Source: Rhinopithecimicrobium faecis
GTDB taxonomy: Bacteria > Bacteroidota > Bacteroidia > Sphingobacteriales > Sphingobacteriaceae
Direction: 5' to 3'
Length of the DNA: 64,000 nt
Assembly (NCBI GenBank): GCA_017942165.1
Contig: JAGKSB010000001.1
Coordinates: 1 to 64,000 of the forward strand
The notes below the pieces were generated by a model, which saw nothing but the letters and a program-made list of their open reading frames with translations, was not told the DNA's origin and searched no databases. Position 1 is the stretch's first letter. Each line of letters opens with the position of its first letter. Of this stretch, positions 27,325 to 35,324 are shown one piece after another. The position numbers and the translations under genes were made by a program.

Positions 27325-28512
27325 TTAGTCTTTTTGGTTTACTTTATGCCAAATAATCGTTTGGTTACCGAAGATTTTTGAGAATCCTTTAACATCCTCT
27401 CCAGACCATGACTTATTCTCCTCGCCATAAGTACCGAATTTATTAGACATTAAGTCATTGTCAGAATCTATCCCTATTACAGTGAAACGGTAAGGGTTTA
27501 ACTCAACATATACACGTCCATTGACTGTTTCTTGTGAAGAAGCTAAGAAAGCTTCAATATCACGCATCACAGGGTCGTGCATTTGACCTTCATGCATATA
27601 GTTACCATAGAAAGCAGCAATTTGATCTTTCCAGCTCAACTGCCATTTTGTTAAAGTATGTTTTTCTAAAGTATGGTGAGCTTTAATTAAGATTACAGGC
27701 GCTGCAGCCTCAAAACCTACACGGCCTTTGATACCAATAATAGTATCTCCAACGTGGATATCACGTCCGATACCATAAGGTTGTGCAATAGCTTGTAATT
27801 CTTGAATCACACGTATAGGGCCAATTTTCTCACCATCTAACGCGACAGGCTGACCTTTTTCAAAATCAATCGTTACCGTACGTGTTTCTGAAGAGGTCAC
27901 TGGCGTAGGCCATGCCGACTCTGGTAAGTACTGATTCGAAGTTAAGGTTTCAACTCCTCCTACAGAAGTACCCCAAATACCTTTATTGATAGAGTATTTA
28001 GCTTTCTCAGCAGAATATTCAACACCGTGGTTATTTAAATATTCAATCTCCGCTTCACGGCTTAATTTTAAATCACGAATAGGGGTGATAATCTCTACAC
28101 CTGGAATAAGGATATTAAAGATCATATCGAAACGCACTTGGTCATTTCCTGCACCTGTACTACCATGTGCTACGCATTCAGCACCAATTTTCTTGGCATA
28201 GTTTGCAATAGCTGTTGCTTGACATACACGCTCCGCAGAAACTGAAAGTGGGTATGTAGCATTTTTCAATACGTTACCAAAGATTAAGTATTTGATACTA
28301 TCTTGGTAATAGTCTGAAGTTTCATCCACTACAGCATGAGAAGTTACGCCTAATTCATACGCACGTTTTTCAATTTGTACTAATTCTTCTTCCGAAAAAC
28401 CACCCGTATTTACAATAACAGAGTGTACCTCTAAGCCTAAATCTCTAGAAAGATAAATACAACAGAATGATGTATCTAATCCTCCGCTAAATGCTAAAAC
28501 TACTTTTTTCAT
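27325..28512 (-). CDS. argG: Argininosuccinate synthase
   Basis: A 395-residue ATP-dependent ligase joining citrulline and aspartate. The PP-loop LAFSGGLDTSFC starts the protein; AHGSTGAGNDQVRFD and SINKGIWGTSVGG are synthase signatures. Slightly short of the common 400-445, but complete at both ends. It lies between the acetyltransferase (49 bp upstream) and argC. Substrate citrulline would come from the acylated pathway encoded at 59506-64000. Confidence 0.96.
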   Translation of the reverse strand: MKKVVLAFSGGLDTSFCCIYLSRDLGLEVHSVIVNTGGFSEEELVQIEKRAYELGVTSHAVVDETSDYYQDSIKYLIFGNVLKNATYPLSVSAERVCQATAIANYAKKIGAECVAHGSTGAGNDQVRFDMIFNILIPGVEIITPIRDLKLSREAEIEYLNNHGVEYSAEKAKYSINKGIWGTSVGGVETLTSNQYLPESAWPTPVTSSETRTVTIDFEKGQPVALDGEKIGPIRVIQELQAIAQPYGIGRDIHVGDTIIGIKGRVGFEAAAPVILIKAHHTLEKHTLTKWQLSWKDQIAAFYGNYMHEGQMHDPVMRDIEAFLASSQETVNGRVYVELNPYRFTVIGIDSDNDLMSNKFGTYGEENKSWSGEDVKGFSKIFGNQTIIWHKVNQKD

Positions 28513-28561
28513 CTTCTTTAATTAGTTTATCGTCCTTATGGACAACAAAAATATAAAATTC

Positions 28562-29278
28562 TTAAATTTCTCTTACTGCTCTTTTAGAATCAGGAAGCAA
28601 ACTACCTACAATCTTTTTTGTAGACTTCCATAATTTCGCTTCAATACGCTTCAATAAGGATTGCTTTTTTGAAATACGTTCCAAACGCTCCTTAGCCTCC
28701 GCCTTACGTTGAATCTTTTCCTTTAACTCACGTTCCTTCTCCTCAGGATCCCATAACATCGCTGTACACATACAGTTTTTACGCTCCTTAGATAAGAGGA
28801 TTTCGTAGTTTACACAACTTTGGCAACCCTTCCAAAATTGATCATCATCCGTTAATTCGGAGTAAGGTACAGGTTCGTAGCCGAGTTCAGAATTAATTTT
28901 CATAACGGCAAAACCAGTAGTAAGGCCGAAAATTTTTGATTTAGGATATTTCTCACGCGACAATTCAAAGACGCGCTTCTTAATCGCTTTTGCTAAACCA
29001 ACTTTTCTAAACTCCGGACTTACAATCAACCCTGAGTTAGCAACATAATCACCATGTCCCCAAGTTTCAATGTAACAAAATCCTGCCCATCGCCCATCTC
29101 TATGCAAAGCAATAACGGCTTTACCTTCGTTAATTTTCATCGAAACATATTCCGGTTTACGACGTGCAATACCTGTCCCACGAGCCTTTGCGGACTCAAA
29201 CATTTCGTTGCAAATATCCTCCGCATAACTTGTATGCTCTGCCTTTGCAGGAATAATTATAAAATCTGAAATTGTCAT
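28562..29278 (-). CDS. GNAT acetyltransferase of the arginine operon
   Basis: A 238-residue protein with a GNAT domain (about 1-150): VIALHRDGRWAGFCYIETWG, then GLIVSPEFRKVGLAKAIKKRVF with the acetyl-CoA loop, and FAVMKINSELGYEPVP. After it come four cysteines as CQSCVNY and NCMCTAMLW (about 152-172), which could bind a metal, and a highly charged helical tail (about 176-238). In Bacteroidetes this family commonly heads argG-argC operons and is a candidate for the first, N-acylating step with glutamate. That role is inference from position. No ArgJ or classical ArgA is seen in the window. Confidence 0.85.
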   Translation of the reverse strand: MTISDFIIIPAKAEHTSYAEDICNEMFESAKARGTGIARRKPEYVSMKINEGKAVIALHRDGRWAGFCYIETWGHGDYVANSGLIVSPEFRKVGLAKAIKKRVFELSREKYPKSKIFGLTTGFAVMKINSELGYEPVPYSELTDDDQFWKGCQSCVNYEILLSKERKNCMCTAMLWDPEEKERELKEKIQRKAEAKERLERISKKQSLLKRIEAKLWKSTKKIVGSLLPDSKRAVREI

Positions 29279-29353
29279 TTGATATACGACCCAAATAATA
29301 AAACAACAGCCAAAACTGCGCTTTGTTATATAAACAATAAAGAATAATAGGGG

Positions 29354-29526
29354 ATTAGCCGCATTGCATGCAATGTGCTAATAATTGGATTGGCCTACCT
29401 CAAAATCAAGCTCGAGGTAGAATGGGTCGTCGGAAACGTAGTACGGGGATGTCTAAACTAAAAAAACGCATGCATAAAGTTCCCATTAACTTCTCGAAAG
29501 AAGAGATCACAATGATCGGAAACTTT
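29354..29526 (-). other. Structured 5' leader of GNAT-argG-argC (candidate cis-acting RNA)
   Basis: Between a -7 box at 29578 and the GNAT start at 29278, the minus strand shows, in order: P1 AAAGTTTCC (29518-29526) pairing with GGGAACTTT (29476-29484), with one G-U pair. P1 encloses P2 (GATCA-TTG-TGATC, 29505-29517) and P3 (CTTCT-TTCG-AGAAG, 29490-29503), together a compact three-way junction. Then a run of seven T (about 29460-29466), a 7-bp stem CTACCTC/GAGGTAG (29395-29420), and a compound hairpin ATTAGC-CATTG/CAATG-GCTAAT (29354-29382). The U-G pair and UUCG loop exist only on this strand. The opposite strand has a 53-codon ORF (29368-29529, basic), a competing explanation. I match no known riboswitch. 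Confidence 0.45.
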
Positions 29527-29577
29527 TGATGTAAATTCATTTCTTTATTTCTAGTCTTGTCCTATTTTCTGACTGTG

Positions 29578-29611
29578 CAAATGTAAAAAATATTTATTTT
29601 GTTTTAGGCAA
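29578..29611 (-). promoter_or_regulatory. Promoter of GNAT-argG-argC
   Basis: Minus strand TACATTTG (complement of 29578-29585), TTG (complement of 29609-29611) 23 bp upstream. Predicts a start near 29570 and a leader of about 290 nt that contains all the hairpins described at 29354-29526. Confidence 0.55.
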
Positions 29612-29843
29612 TAATAATGTCGTTTTTTTGAAAAAATGTAAAACTTTGCAATTCCAACTTCACACCGCCAAATACACCTGAAATTCAATAACTTACAAAG
29701 GTCCCTTTTCTTCAAAGCATATATCATTTTAATTCCATTTTCCATAAATAGTTGAGAAAAAGGAAAAATCTATTTTCAAGACTTCATTTTTGCCTTTTTT
29801 AACCCTTTATAAAGAAGAAATTTTTTATATGCCTAAAAAAGGA

Positions 29844-29851
29844 TAATTTTG
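29844..29851 (+). promoter_or_regulatory. -7 box before the 74-residue membrane protein
   Basis: TAATTTTG, 43 bp before the start at 29895. The -33 position has only TTT. The 29612-29843 stretch is AT-rich and otherwise shows nothing. Confidence 0.35.
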
Positions 29852-29894
29852 TAAGGTAGCAGATGTACATGTGCATCTTTAAACTAATGATATC

Positions 29895-30119
29895 ATGTCA
29901 ACACCAAGTATTATATTCTATGCAATCTTTGCAGTCCCTTATATTATCCTTATGTTCTGGCTCGTAAAGCAAGATAAAAGGAAATCCGCTTGGGGGATCT
30001 CTATTATCACCTTAATTGGAATCTTAGCAATCTACTTTTCCCAAAAAGCTAGTAAGGTTGCCATGGACAACTATAAGCAACGAAAAATTGATAATCAAGA
30101 AGAATTAGAAAGTAGATAA
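29895..30119 (+). CDS. Small two-helix membrane protein
   Basis: A 74-residue protein with hydrophobic helices at about 5-23 (SIIFYAIFAVPYIILMFWL) and 33-49 (GISIITLIGILAIYF), joined by a basic loop KQDKRKS, and ending in a charged tail. I do not recognise the family. A -7 box upstream and a strong terminator directly after its stop support a real, monocistronic gene. Confidence 0.65.
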   Translation: MSTPSIIFYAIFAVPYIILMFWLVKQDKRKSAWGISIITLIGILAIYFSQKASKVAMDNYKQRKIDNQEELESR

Positions 30120-30121
30120 TA

Positions 30122-30160
30122 AAAAAGCGGCGTTCTCATCCATTGAAAACGCCGCTTTTT
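30122..30160. terminator. Bidirectional terminator
   Basis: AAAAAGCGGCGTT and its complement around a 13-base loop, with A- and T-runs on the two sides. Serves the small membrane gene and the convergent oligopeptidase gene. Confidence 0.88.
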
Positions 30161-30177
30161 GATAGTCCTAAATCCTG

Positions 30178-30219
30178 CTATTCATGGATCCCTTCCAATT
30201 ATTCGTGGATCCCTTCCAA
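30178..30219. repeat. 21-bp tandem duplication of the ptrB 3' end
   Basis: Two units (30178-30198 and 30199-30219) identical at 19 of 21 positions. On the minus strand each encodes LEGIHE followed by a stop (TAA for the first reached, TAG for the second). The duplication is in frame, so a ribosome that reads through the first stop meets the same six residues and another stop. Confidence 0.92.
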
Positions 30220-32301
30220 TGTAAAGAGGAAGCTGTAATTTAACGCTAAATCCTTCAAATAATCAAATCTTCCTGAAGCACCTCCATGGCCATAAGCCAT
30301 ATCCGTCTTTAGTAATAATAGCTGTTCACCTTTCTTTTGATCACGTAACTTTGCGACCCATTTTGCGGGCTCAAAGTACTGCACCTGTGAATCATGTAGT
30401 CCCGTAGTAACCAACATCGTTGGATATTCCATCGCTTGAATATTCTCATAAGGTGAATAGGATTTCATATACCTATAAGCCTCCTCCTCGTTGGGATTGC
30501 CCCACTCATCATATTCGTTCGTCGTCAGGGGAATACTTTCATCCAGCATGGTATTTACCACATCAACAAAAGGCACCTGAGCAATAACACCATTCCATAA
30601 CTGCGGAGCACTATTGACTACCGCCCCCATTAATAAGCCTCCTGCGGAGCCTCCTTGAGCATAGAGATGGCCTTGAGAAGTATACTTTTGGTCGATGAGA
30701 TAGTTTCCACAATCTATAAAGTCTGTAAAAGAATTAATTTTCTTCATCATCTTTCCATCTTCATACCAATGTCTCCCCATCTCTTCACCCCCACGGATAT
30801 GCGCGATAGCATAAATAAATCCACGTTCTAGGAGTGTTAAGCGCGTTGCAGCAAAGGTCGGATCCATAGACATTCCATAGGAGCCATAGGCATACAACAA
30901 TAAAGGCGCCTGACCATCGCGTTTAGTATTTTTCTTATAGACCATAGAAATGGGGATTAAGGTTCCATCGGTCGCTTTAGCAAAGATGCGCTCAGTAGCA
31001 TATTCCTCGGTGTCATAGCCACCGAGTACTTCCTGTTGCTTTAATAAGGTCTTCTCCTTTGTGCGCATATTATAATCATAAACGGATGATGGAGTTACTA
31101 AAGACGTGTATCCGTAACGTACAACATCCGTATCAAACACCGCATTTGTACTGGGATAAACGGTATAGGCCGCTTCCCCAAAATCTAAATAATGGGACTT
31201 ATTATCCGTCAACGAACGCACAGCCAGCTGTGATAATCCATCTTTACGCTCAGAAATAACAATAAAATCCTGAAACTCATCAATTCCTGAAACTAGGACA
31301 TCCGCGCGATGAGGGATAAATTCCTTCCAATTTTCCCTACGCGTTGCATTCAGCGGCGTTTGCATCACCTTAAAGTTCTGTGCTCCATCATTGGTAAGAA
31401 TTAAAAAGCTATCCTGAAGAGGAATCACTTGATAGAGCACATCTTTAATACGCGGTTGAAATACCTGAAAAGAAGCTTCAGGGGTATCGGCATCAATAAA
31501 GAGCTCTTCCGATGATAGCGTGCCCTCGGATGAAATTAGGATATAGCTACCATTCTTAGATTTGCTTACACCAATATAATTGGTGTTATCCTTTTCTACA
31601 TAGACCACGACATCTTCAGCTGCCCCCAGCTGATGTCTGTAAATTTTCTCGGAGAGTAAGGTTATCGGATTTTTGGCGGTATAAAAAATGGTCTTATTAT
31701 CATTTGCCCATACAGCCTGACCTTCTGTGCCGGGGATGGTATCAGTGAGGTAGACTCCGGTATCCAAATTTTTGAAATGTATGGTATACTCTCTTCTAGA
31801 AACAGTATCCACACCATAAGCCAAAATCTTATTATCAGGACTTACAGAAAAGCCTGTTGCCGTATAATAAGCATGCCCTTCGGCAAGTTGATCAATATCC
31901 AAAAGAATTTCCTCAGGAGCTTCTAAGGAGCCTTTTTTACGACAATATTTAAAATACTGCTGCCCCTCTTCCGTACGGCTATAGTAGTAATAGCCATTCT
32001 TCAAATAAGGTACCGACTCATCTTTCTCCTTAATGCGGCTTTTCATTTCTGTAAAAAGCTTAGCTTGTAAGGGCTCAGTATGCTTCAGGATGGTGGCAGT
32101 ATATGTATTTTCAGCTTCGAGGTAAGCTATTACAGCGGCTGAGTCAGGCCCTTTTTTGAAGAAATCATTCATCCAATAATAGGGATCATTTACAGGATCT
32201 TGATGTATATTCCGTATATGTTCTTTCTTTAAGGCAATCGGGGCCTCAGCCTTCGGCCAAGGTTGCACGTTAGCCTTAGGCTGTGCGTGAGCTTTTGTCA
32301 T
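30199..32301 (-). CDS. ptrB: Oligopeptidase B (prolyl oligopeptidase family, S9A)
   Basis: A 700-residue serine peptidase cutting short peptides after basic residues. The N-terminal two thirds is the seven-blade propeller (for example GFSVSPDNKILAYGVDTVSRREYTI). The C-terminal alpha/beta-hydrolase has GGSAGG (nucleophile Ser), GLHDSQVQYFEPAKW (Asp) and DMAYGHGGASGRF (His). HIRGGEEMGRHWYEDGK is the family fingerprint. The N-terminus MTKAHAQPKANVQPWPKAE lacks a proper signal peptide as called; cytoplasmic location is most likely, though an undetected upstream start cannot be excluded. The last codons and stop are tandemly duplicated. Confidence 0.92.
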   Translation of the reverse strand: MTKAHAQPKANVQPWPKAEAPIALKKEHIRNIHQDPVNDPYYWMNDFFKKGPDSAAVIAYLEAENTYTATILKHTEPLQAKLFTEMKSRIKEKDESVPYLKNGYYYYSRTEEGQQYFKYCRKKGSLEAPEEILLDIDQLAEGHAYYTATGFSVSPDNKILAYGVDTVSRREYTIHFKNLDTGVYLTDTIPGTEGQAVWANDNKTIFYTAKNPITLLSEKIYRHQLGAAEDVVVYVEKDNTNYIGVSKSKNGSYILISSEGTLSSEELFIDADTPEASFQVFQPRIKDVLYQVIPLQDSFLILTNDGAQNFKVMQTPLNATRRENWKEFIPHRADVLVSGIDEFQDFIVISERKDGLSQLAVRSLTDNKSHYLDFGEAAYTVYPSTNAVFDTDVVRYGYTSLVTPSSVYDYNMRTKEKTLLKQQEVLGGYDTEEYATERIFAKATDGTLIPISMVYKKNTKRDGQAPLLLYAYGSYGMSMDPTFAATRLTLLERGFIYAIAHIRGGEEMGRHWYEDGKMMKKINSFTDFIDCGNYLIDQKYTSQGHLYAQGGSAGGLLMGAVVNSAPQLWNGVIAQVPFVDVVNTMLDESIPLTTNEYDEWGNPNEEEAYRYMKSYSPYENIQAMEYPTMLVTTGLHDSQVQYFEPAKWVAKLRDQKKGEQLLLLKTDMAYGHGGASGRFDYLKDLALNYSFLFTLEGIHE

Positions 32302-32560
32302 AGCAGTCTAAAAAAATCAGGTAAAAAAAATCTGCTGTCTTACTTATTATTGTTAGCAAAGACTTTAGTAATTATAGGTTAAAAGTACCTATTTTAAATT
32401 TAATTAATTCTTTGGAATAACTTTTGTTTACATAGATGTATTAATTTATAAATTAAATACACTTATTTTTAAGGTTGATTTACTAATATGGTTGATACCA
32501 TCAATAAAGTTGACACCACAAAGTACAATGTTTTAAATAAGAAATTCCAAGCGCAAAATT

Positions 32561-34195
32561 ATGAAGATAACAAAATTAGCACTCTTCCTTTCCATCAGTA
32601 TTATTCCAACATTTCTATGGGCGCAAGATGTAAAAGAAGCTCCCAAAAATTGGTTTAATCTCGACTATGCTACAGACTCCGTAATGGGGATAAGTACCGA
32701 AAAAGCCTACCAAGAATTACTGAAGGGGCGCAAAGCTTCACCCGTAATTACGGCTGTAATCGATGGTGGTGTGGATGTTCATCATGAGGACCTAAAGGAT
32801 GTCCTTTGGATCAATAAGAAAGATGCGAAGACCTCCGGGAAGGATGCTGATAAGAACGGTTATATTAATGATAAATACGGATGGAACTTTATTGGCAACG
32901 CTAAGGGGCAGCATATAGATTACGACAATACCGAATTTACACGCTTGGTCCGTGAGTTGGGTCCGAAATATGAGGCTATGCTTCCTTCAACACCGAAGAC
33001 AGCAGCAGAACAGCGTGAATTTAGAACCTACCTACGTGCTAAGAGGACGCTTGATCAAAAGATCGCTGAAGCGAGCTATGGGGAACGTAACTATAGCGCT
33101 TTAGTAGCTAGTGTAGACACGATCATAAGTAAAGTAGGTAAAAAAACTGAAGCTATTCAACTGACCGATTTAAAAAAGATTATTCCTGCAAATGACAAGG
33201 AAAAATTGGCGTTGCAAATGTCCGAAGATGGCATTCAAGAGGAAGGAAGTTTTCACGACTTTTACACGCAGATTAAAGAGGCTGAAGAGTATTACTCGTC
33301 AAAGATTGCTTACCACCTCAATGTAGCTTATGATACCCGCGCAGTGGTTGGGGATCACTATGAGCTTGCCTCTGAGCGTTACTACGGCAATGCCGATGTT
33401 GCAGGCCCTGATGCGGAACATGGCACCCACGTAGCCGGAATTATTGGTGCCAACAGAAAAAATAGTTTAGGCATAAAAGGGGTGGCTGATGCGGTACAGA
33501 TTATGAGCTTACGTGTCGTTCCCGATGGAGATGAGCGTGATAAAGATGTTGCCAACGCTATTCGCTATGCTGCAGAAAATGGCGCTAAAGTTATAAATAT
33601 GAGCTTCGGTAAAGCATTTTCAAAAAATAAGCAGCTTGTCGATGAAGCCGTAAAATATGCACAAAGTAAAGATGTCCTTATTATCCAAGCGGCAGGTAAT
33701 GACAGCGAAGATATTGATATCAGTCCTAATTTTCCAAGTAAGTACTATTGGAATGATACTGATAGTATTATAGGACAGGCTGAGGCTTGGATTACTGTGG
33801 GAGCTACTTCGTGGGAACTGGATGAAAACTTAATTGCTAATTTCTCAAACTATGGCTATAAGAACGTGGATGTCTTCGCGCCAGGTGTAGCGATTTATTC
33901 TACCCTTCCTCAGTCGGAATATAAAGCGATGGATGGCACGAGTATGGCGGCTCCTGTGGTGGCAGGACTAGCTTCTTTAATACGCTCTTATTATCCGGAA
34001 TTCTCCGCGAAGGAGACAAAGCAAATTATCCTTTCCTCGGTGGAGGTAATAGACAAGAAAGTTAAGATCACGACTCCTGACCGCTTAGAACAGGAAGTAT
34101 ATCTTGCCGAGATTTCTGCTACCGGTGGAATTGTCAATGCCTATAAAGCTATTCTTGAGGCTGACAAACTAAGATCCGCAAAGAAGCTTAACTAG
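32561..34195 (+). CDS. Secreted subtilisin-family serine protease (S8)
   Basis: A 544-residue protease with signal peptide (residues 1-21, MKITKLALFLSISIIPTFLWA, cleaved after WAQ or AQD). Catalytic residues: Asp68 in TAVIDGGVDVHHEDL, His287 in EHGTHVAG, Ser461 in DGTSMAAPVVAG. The Asp-His spacing of 219 residues is far longer than in subtilisin, owing to an inserted segment (about 95-270) rich in charge and helix. No C-terminal sorting domain (type IX) is visible. Periplasmic or exported. The 258 bp upstream are AT-rich without a clear promoter. Two further in-frame or near-frame TAG codons follow the stop. Confidence 0.92.
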   Translation: MKITKLALFLSISIIPTFLWAQDVKEAPKNWFNLDYATDSVMGISTEKAYQELLKGRKASPVITAVIDGGVDVHHEDLKDVLWINKKDAKTSGKDADKNGYINDKYGWNFIGNAKGQHIDYDNTEFTRLVRELGPKYEAMLPSTPKTAAEQREFRTYLRAKRTLDQKIAEASYGERNYSALVASVDTIISKVGKKTEAIQLTDLKKIIPANDKEKLALQMSEDGIQEEGSFHDFYTQIKEAEEYYSSKIAYHLNVAYDTRAVVGDHYELASERYYGNADVAGPDAEHGTHVAGIIGANRKNSLGIKGVADAVQIMSLRVVPDGDERDKDVANAIRYAAENGAKVINMSFGKAFSKNKQLVDEAVKYAQSKDVLIIQAAGNDSEDIDISPNFPSKYYWNDTDSIIGQAEAWITVGATSWELDENLIANFSNYGYKNVDVFAPGVAIYSTLPQSEYKAMDGTSMAAPVVAGLASLIRSYYPEFSAKETKQIILSSVEVIDKKVKITTPDRLEQEVYLAEISATGGIVNAYKAILEADKLRSAKKLN

Positions 34196-34257
34196 CAACA
34201 CTAGAAAGGCAATAGTAGCGTCCTTTTCTACGTTATACATAAAAAGAGAAAAGGCTT

Positions 34258-34440
34258 ATGGATAGAATACTTATCAAGTCGGTTAGATCAAAGGAAGCAC
34301 ATACTACGCAGGAGCATGTTCTTTTGGAAGGAGATAGTTTTGAATGTCTGCTGCAGCAACAACTCGATAATTTACTAAAAAATCCCTCCGAAGAATGCCT
34401 TCGTAAAATCATGGATTACGCCCTGAAACAATTAAAATAG
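34258..34440 (+). CDS. Small hypothetical protein (60 residues)
   Basis: MDRILIKSVRSKEAHTTQEHVLLEGDSFECLLQQQL... with a helical C-terminus (LRKIMDYALKQLK). Family unknown; cytoplasmic by composition. Position just before a perfect terminator and 63 bp after the protease gene supports a real gene. Confidence 0.6.
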   Translation: MDRILIKSVRSKEAHTTQEHVLLEGDSFECLLQQQLDNLLKNPSEECLRKIMDYALKQLK

Positions 34441-34464
34441 CCGGCAGCCCGCTGCCGGCTATTT
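34435..34464 (+). terminator. Intrinsic terminator
   Basis: AAATAGCCGGCAG, CCCG loop, CTGCCGGCTATTT: perfect 13-bp stem with GC-rich core. It overlaps the stop codon of the 60-residue gene. T-run is short, so termination may be partial. Confidence 0.75.
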
Positions 34465-34485
34465 CCTTAAAGCGCAAATGTTTGC

Positions 34486-34493
34486 TACCTTTG
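34486..34493 (+). promoter_or_regulatory. nth promoter (-7 box); nearly leaderless mRNA
   Basis: TACCTTTG ends four bases before the nth ATG (34498), which would put the transcription start at or next to the start codon. The -33 position lacks TTG. Confidence 0.45.
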
Positions 34494-34497
34494 TACT

Positions 34498-35172
34498 ATG
34501 TTAAAAAAGGATCGCTATACAGCTTTTGTAGCTTATTTTTCAAGCCATAGCCCAGATGCTCAAACGGAGTTAAACTACAGTAACCCGTATGAATTACTCG
34601 TAGCTGTCATACTTTCAGCGCAGTGTACGGATAAAAGAATCAATCAGATAACACCCGCACTATTTGATAGATTCCCCGATGCCTATGCCTTGGCAGCCTC
34701 CACAGTGCCGGAAATCTTCGATTATATTCGCTCGGTATCCTATCCAAATAATAAAGCTAAGCACCTCCATGGGATGGCGAATATGCTAATCACAAAATTT
34801 AATAATACCGTTCCAGAGAAAATTGAAGAACTTATTATGCTGCCTGGTGTAGGTAGAAAAACCGCCAATGTGATCTCCTCCGTAGTATTTCATAATCCTG
34901 CAATGGCAGTAGATACGCATGTCTTTCGGGTAGCAAATAGACTCGGGCTTACTTCCCGCGCTACCACACCCCTGGCCGTAGAAAAACAATTGGTAAAATT
35001 CCTTCCCAAGGAAACAATCGCCGTAGCCCATCATTGGCTGATACTACATGGAAGATATACCTGTTTAGCACGACGTCCAAAATGTGAAGCTTGCGCTATT
35101 ACCTATATGTGTAAACATTTCGAAAAAGAAAATAAAATCAAATCCAAGGTAGACAAAACAATCGCTGTATAA
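34498..35172 (+). CDS. nth: Endonuclease III
   Basis: A 224-residue DNA glycosylase/AP lyase for oxidised pyrimidines. Helix-hairpin-helix LPGVGRKTANV with Lys121, then Asp139 in AVDTHVFRV are the catalytic pair. The [4Fe-4S] cluster is Cys189, Cys196, Cys199 and Cys205 (C-x6-C-x2-C-x5-C). Complete and of normal length. Confidence 0.96.
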   Translation: MLKKDRYTAFVAYFSSHSPDAQTELNYSNPYELLVAVILSAQCTDKRINQITPALFDRFPDAYALAASTVPEIFDYIRSVSYPNNKAKHLHGMANMLITKFNNTVPEKIEELIMLPGVGRKTANVISSVVFHNPAMAVDTHVFRVANRLGLTSRATTPLAVEKQLVKFLPKETIAVAHHWLILHGRYTCLARRPKCEACAITYMCKHFEKENKIKSKVDKTIAV

Positions 35173-35274
35173 ATTTGTATTTTATAGCTGACAGGCCTAT
35201 TATATTAATTTTTAATAGTAAATTTATAGGACTGAGAAGTGAATTTAATATGCTAATTAAATTAGCAGAACTAT

Positions 35275-35305
35275 TTGTAAATTAAAATTTTAATGCCTAC
35301 TTTTG
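35275..35305 (+). promoter_or_regulatory. recA promoter
   Basis: TTTG (35275-35278), 19 bp, TACTTTTG (35298-35305): a textbook Bacteroidetes promoter, 20 bp before the recA ATG. I see no LexA box of the E. coli or Bacillus type around it. Confidence 0.75.
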
Positions 35306-35324
35306 GCGCATACATACTAAAAAT

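Noticed and set aside
29551..29745. 64-codon minus-strand ORF upstream of the arginine leader
   Set aside because: AT-rich, odd composition, overlaps the promoter of GNAT-argG-argC; no family features.
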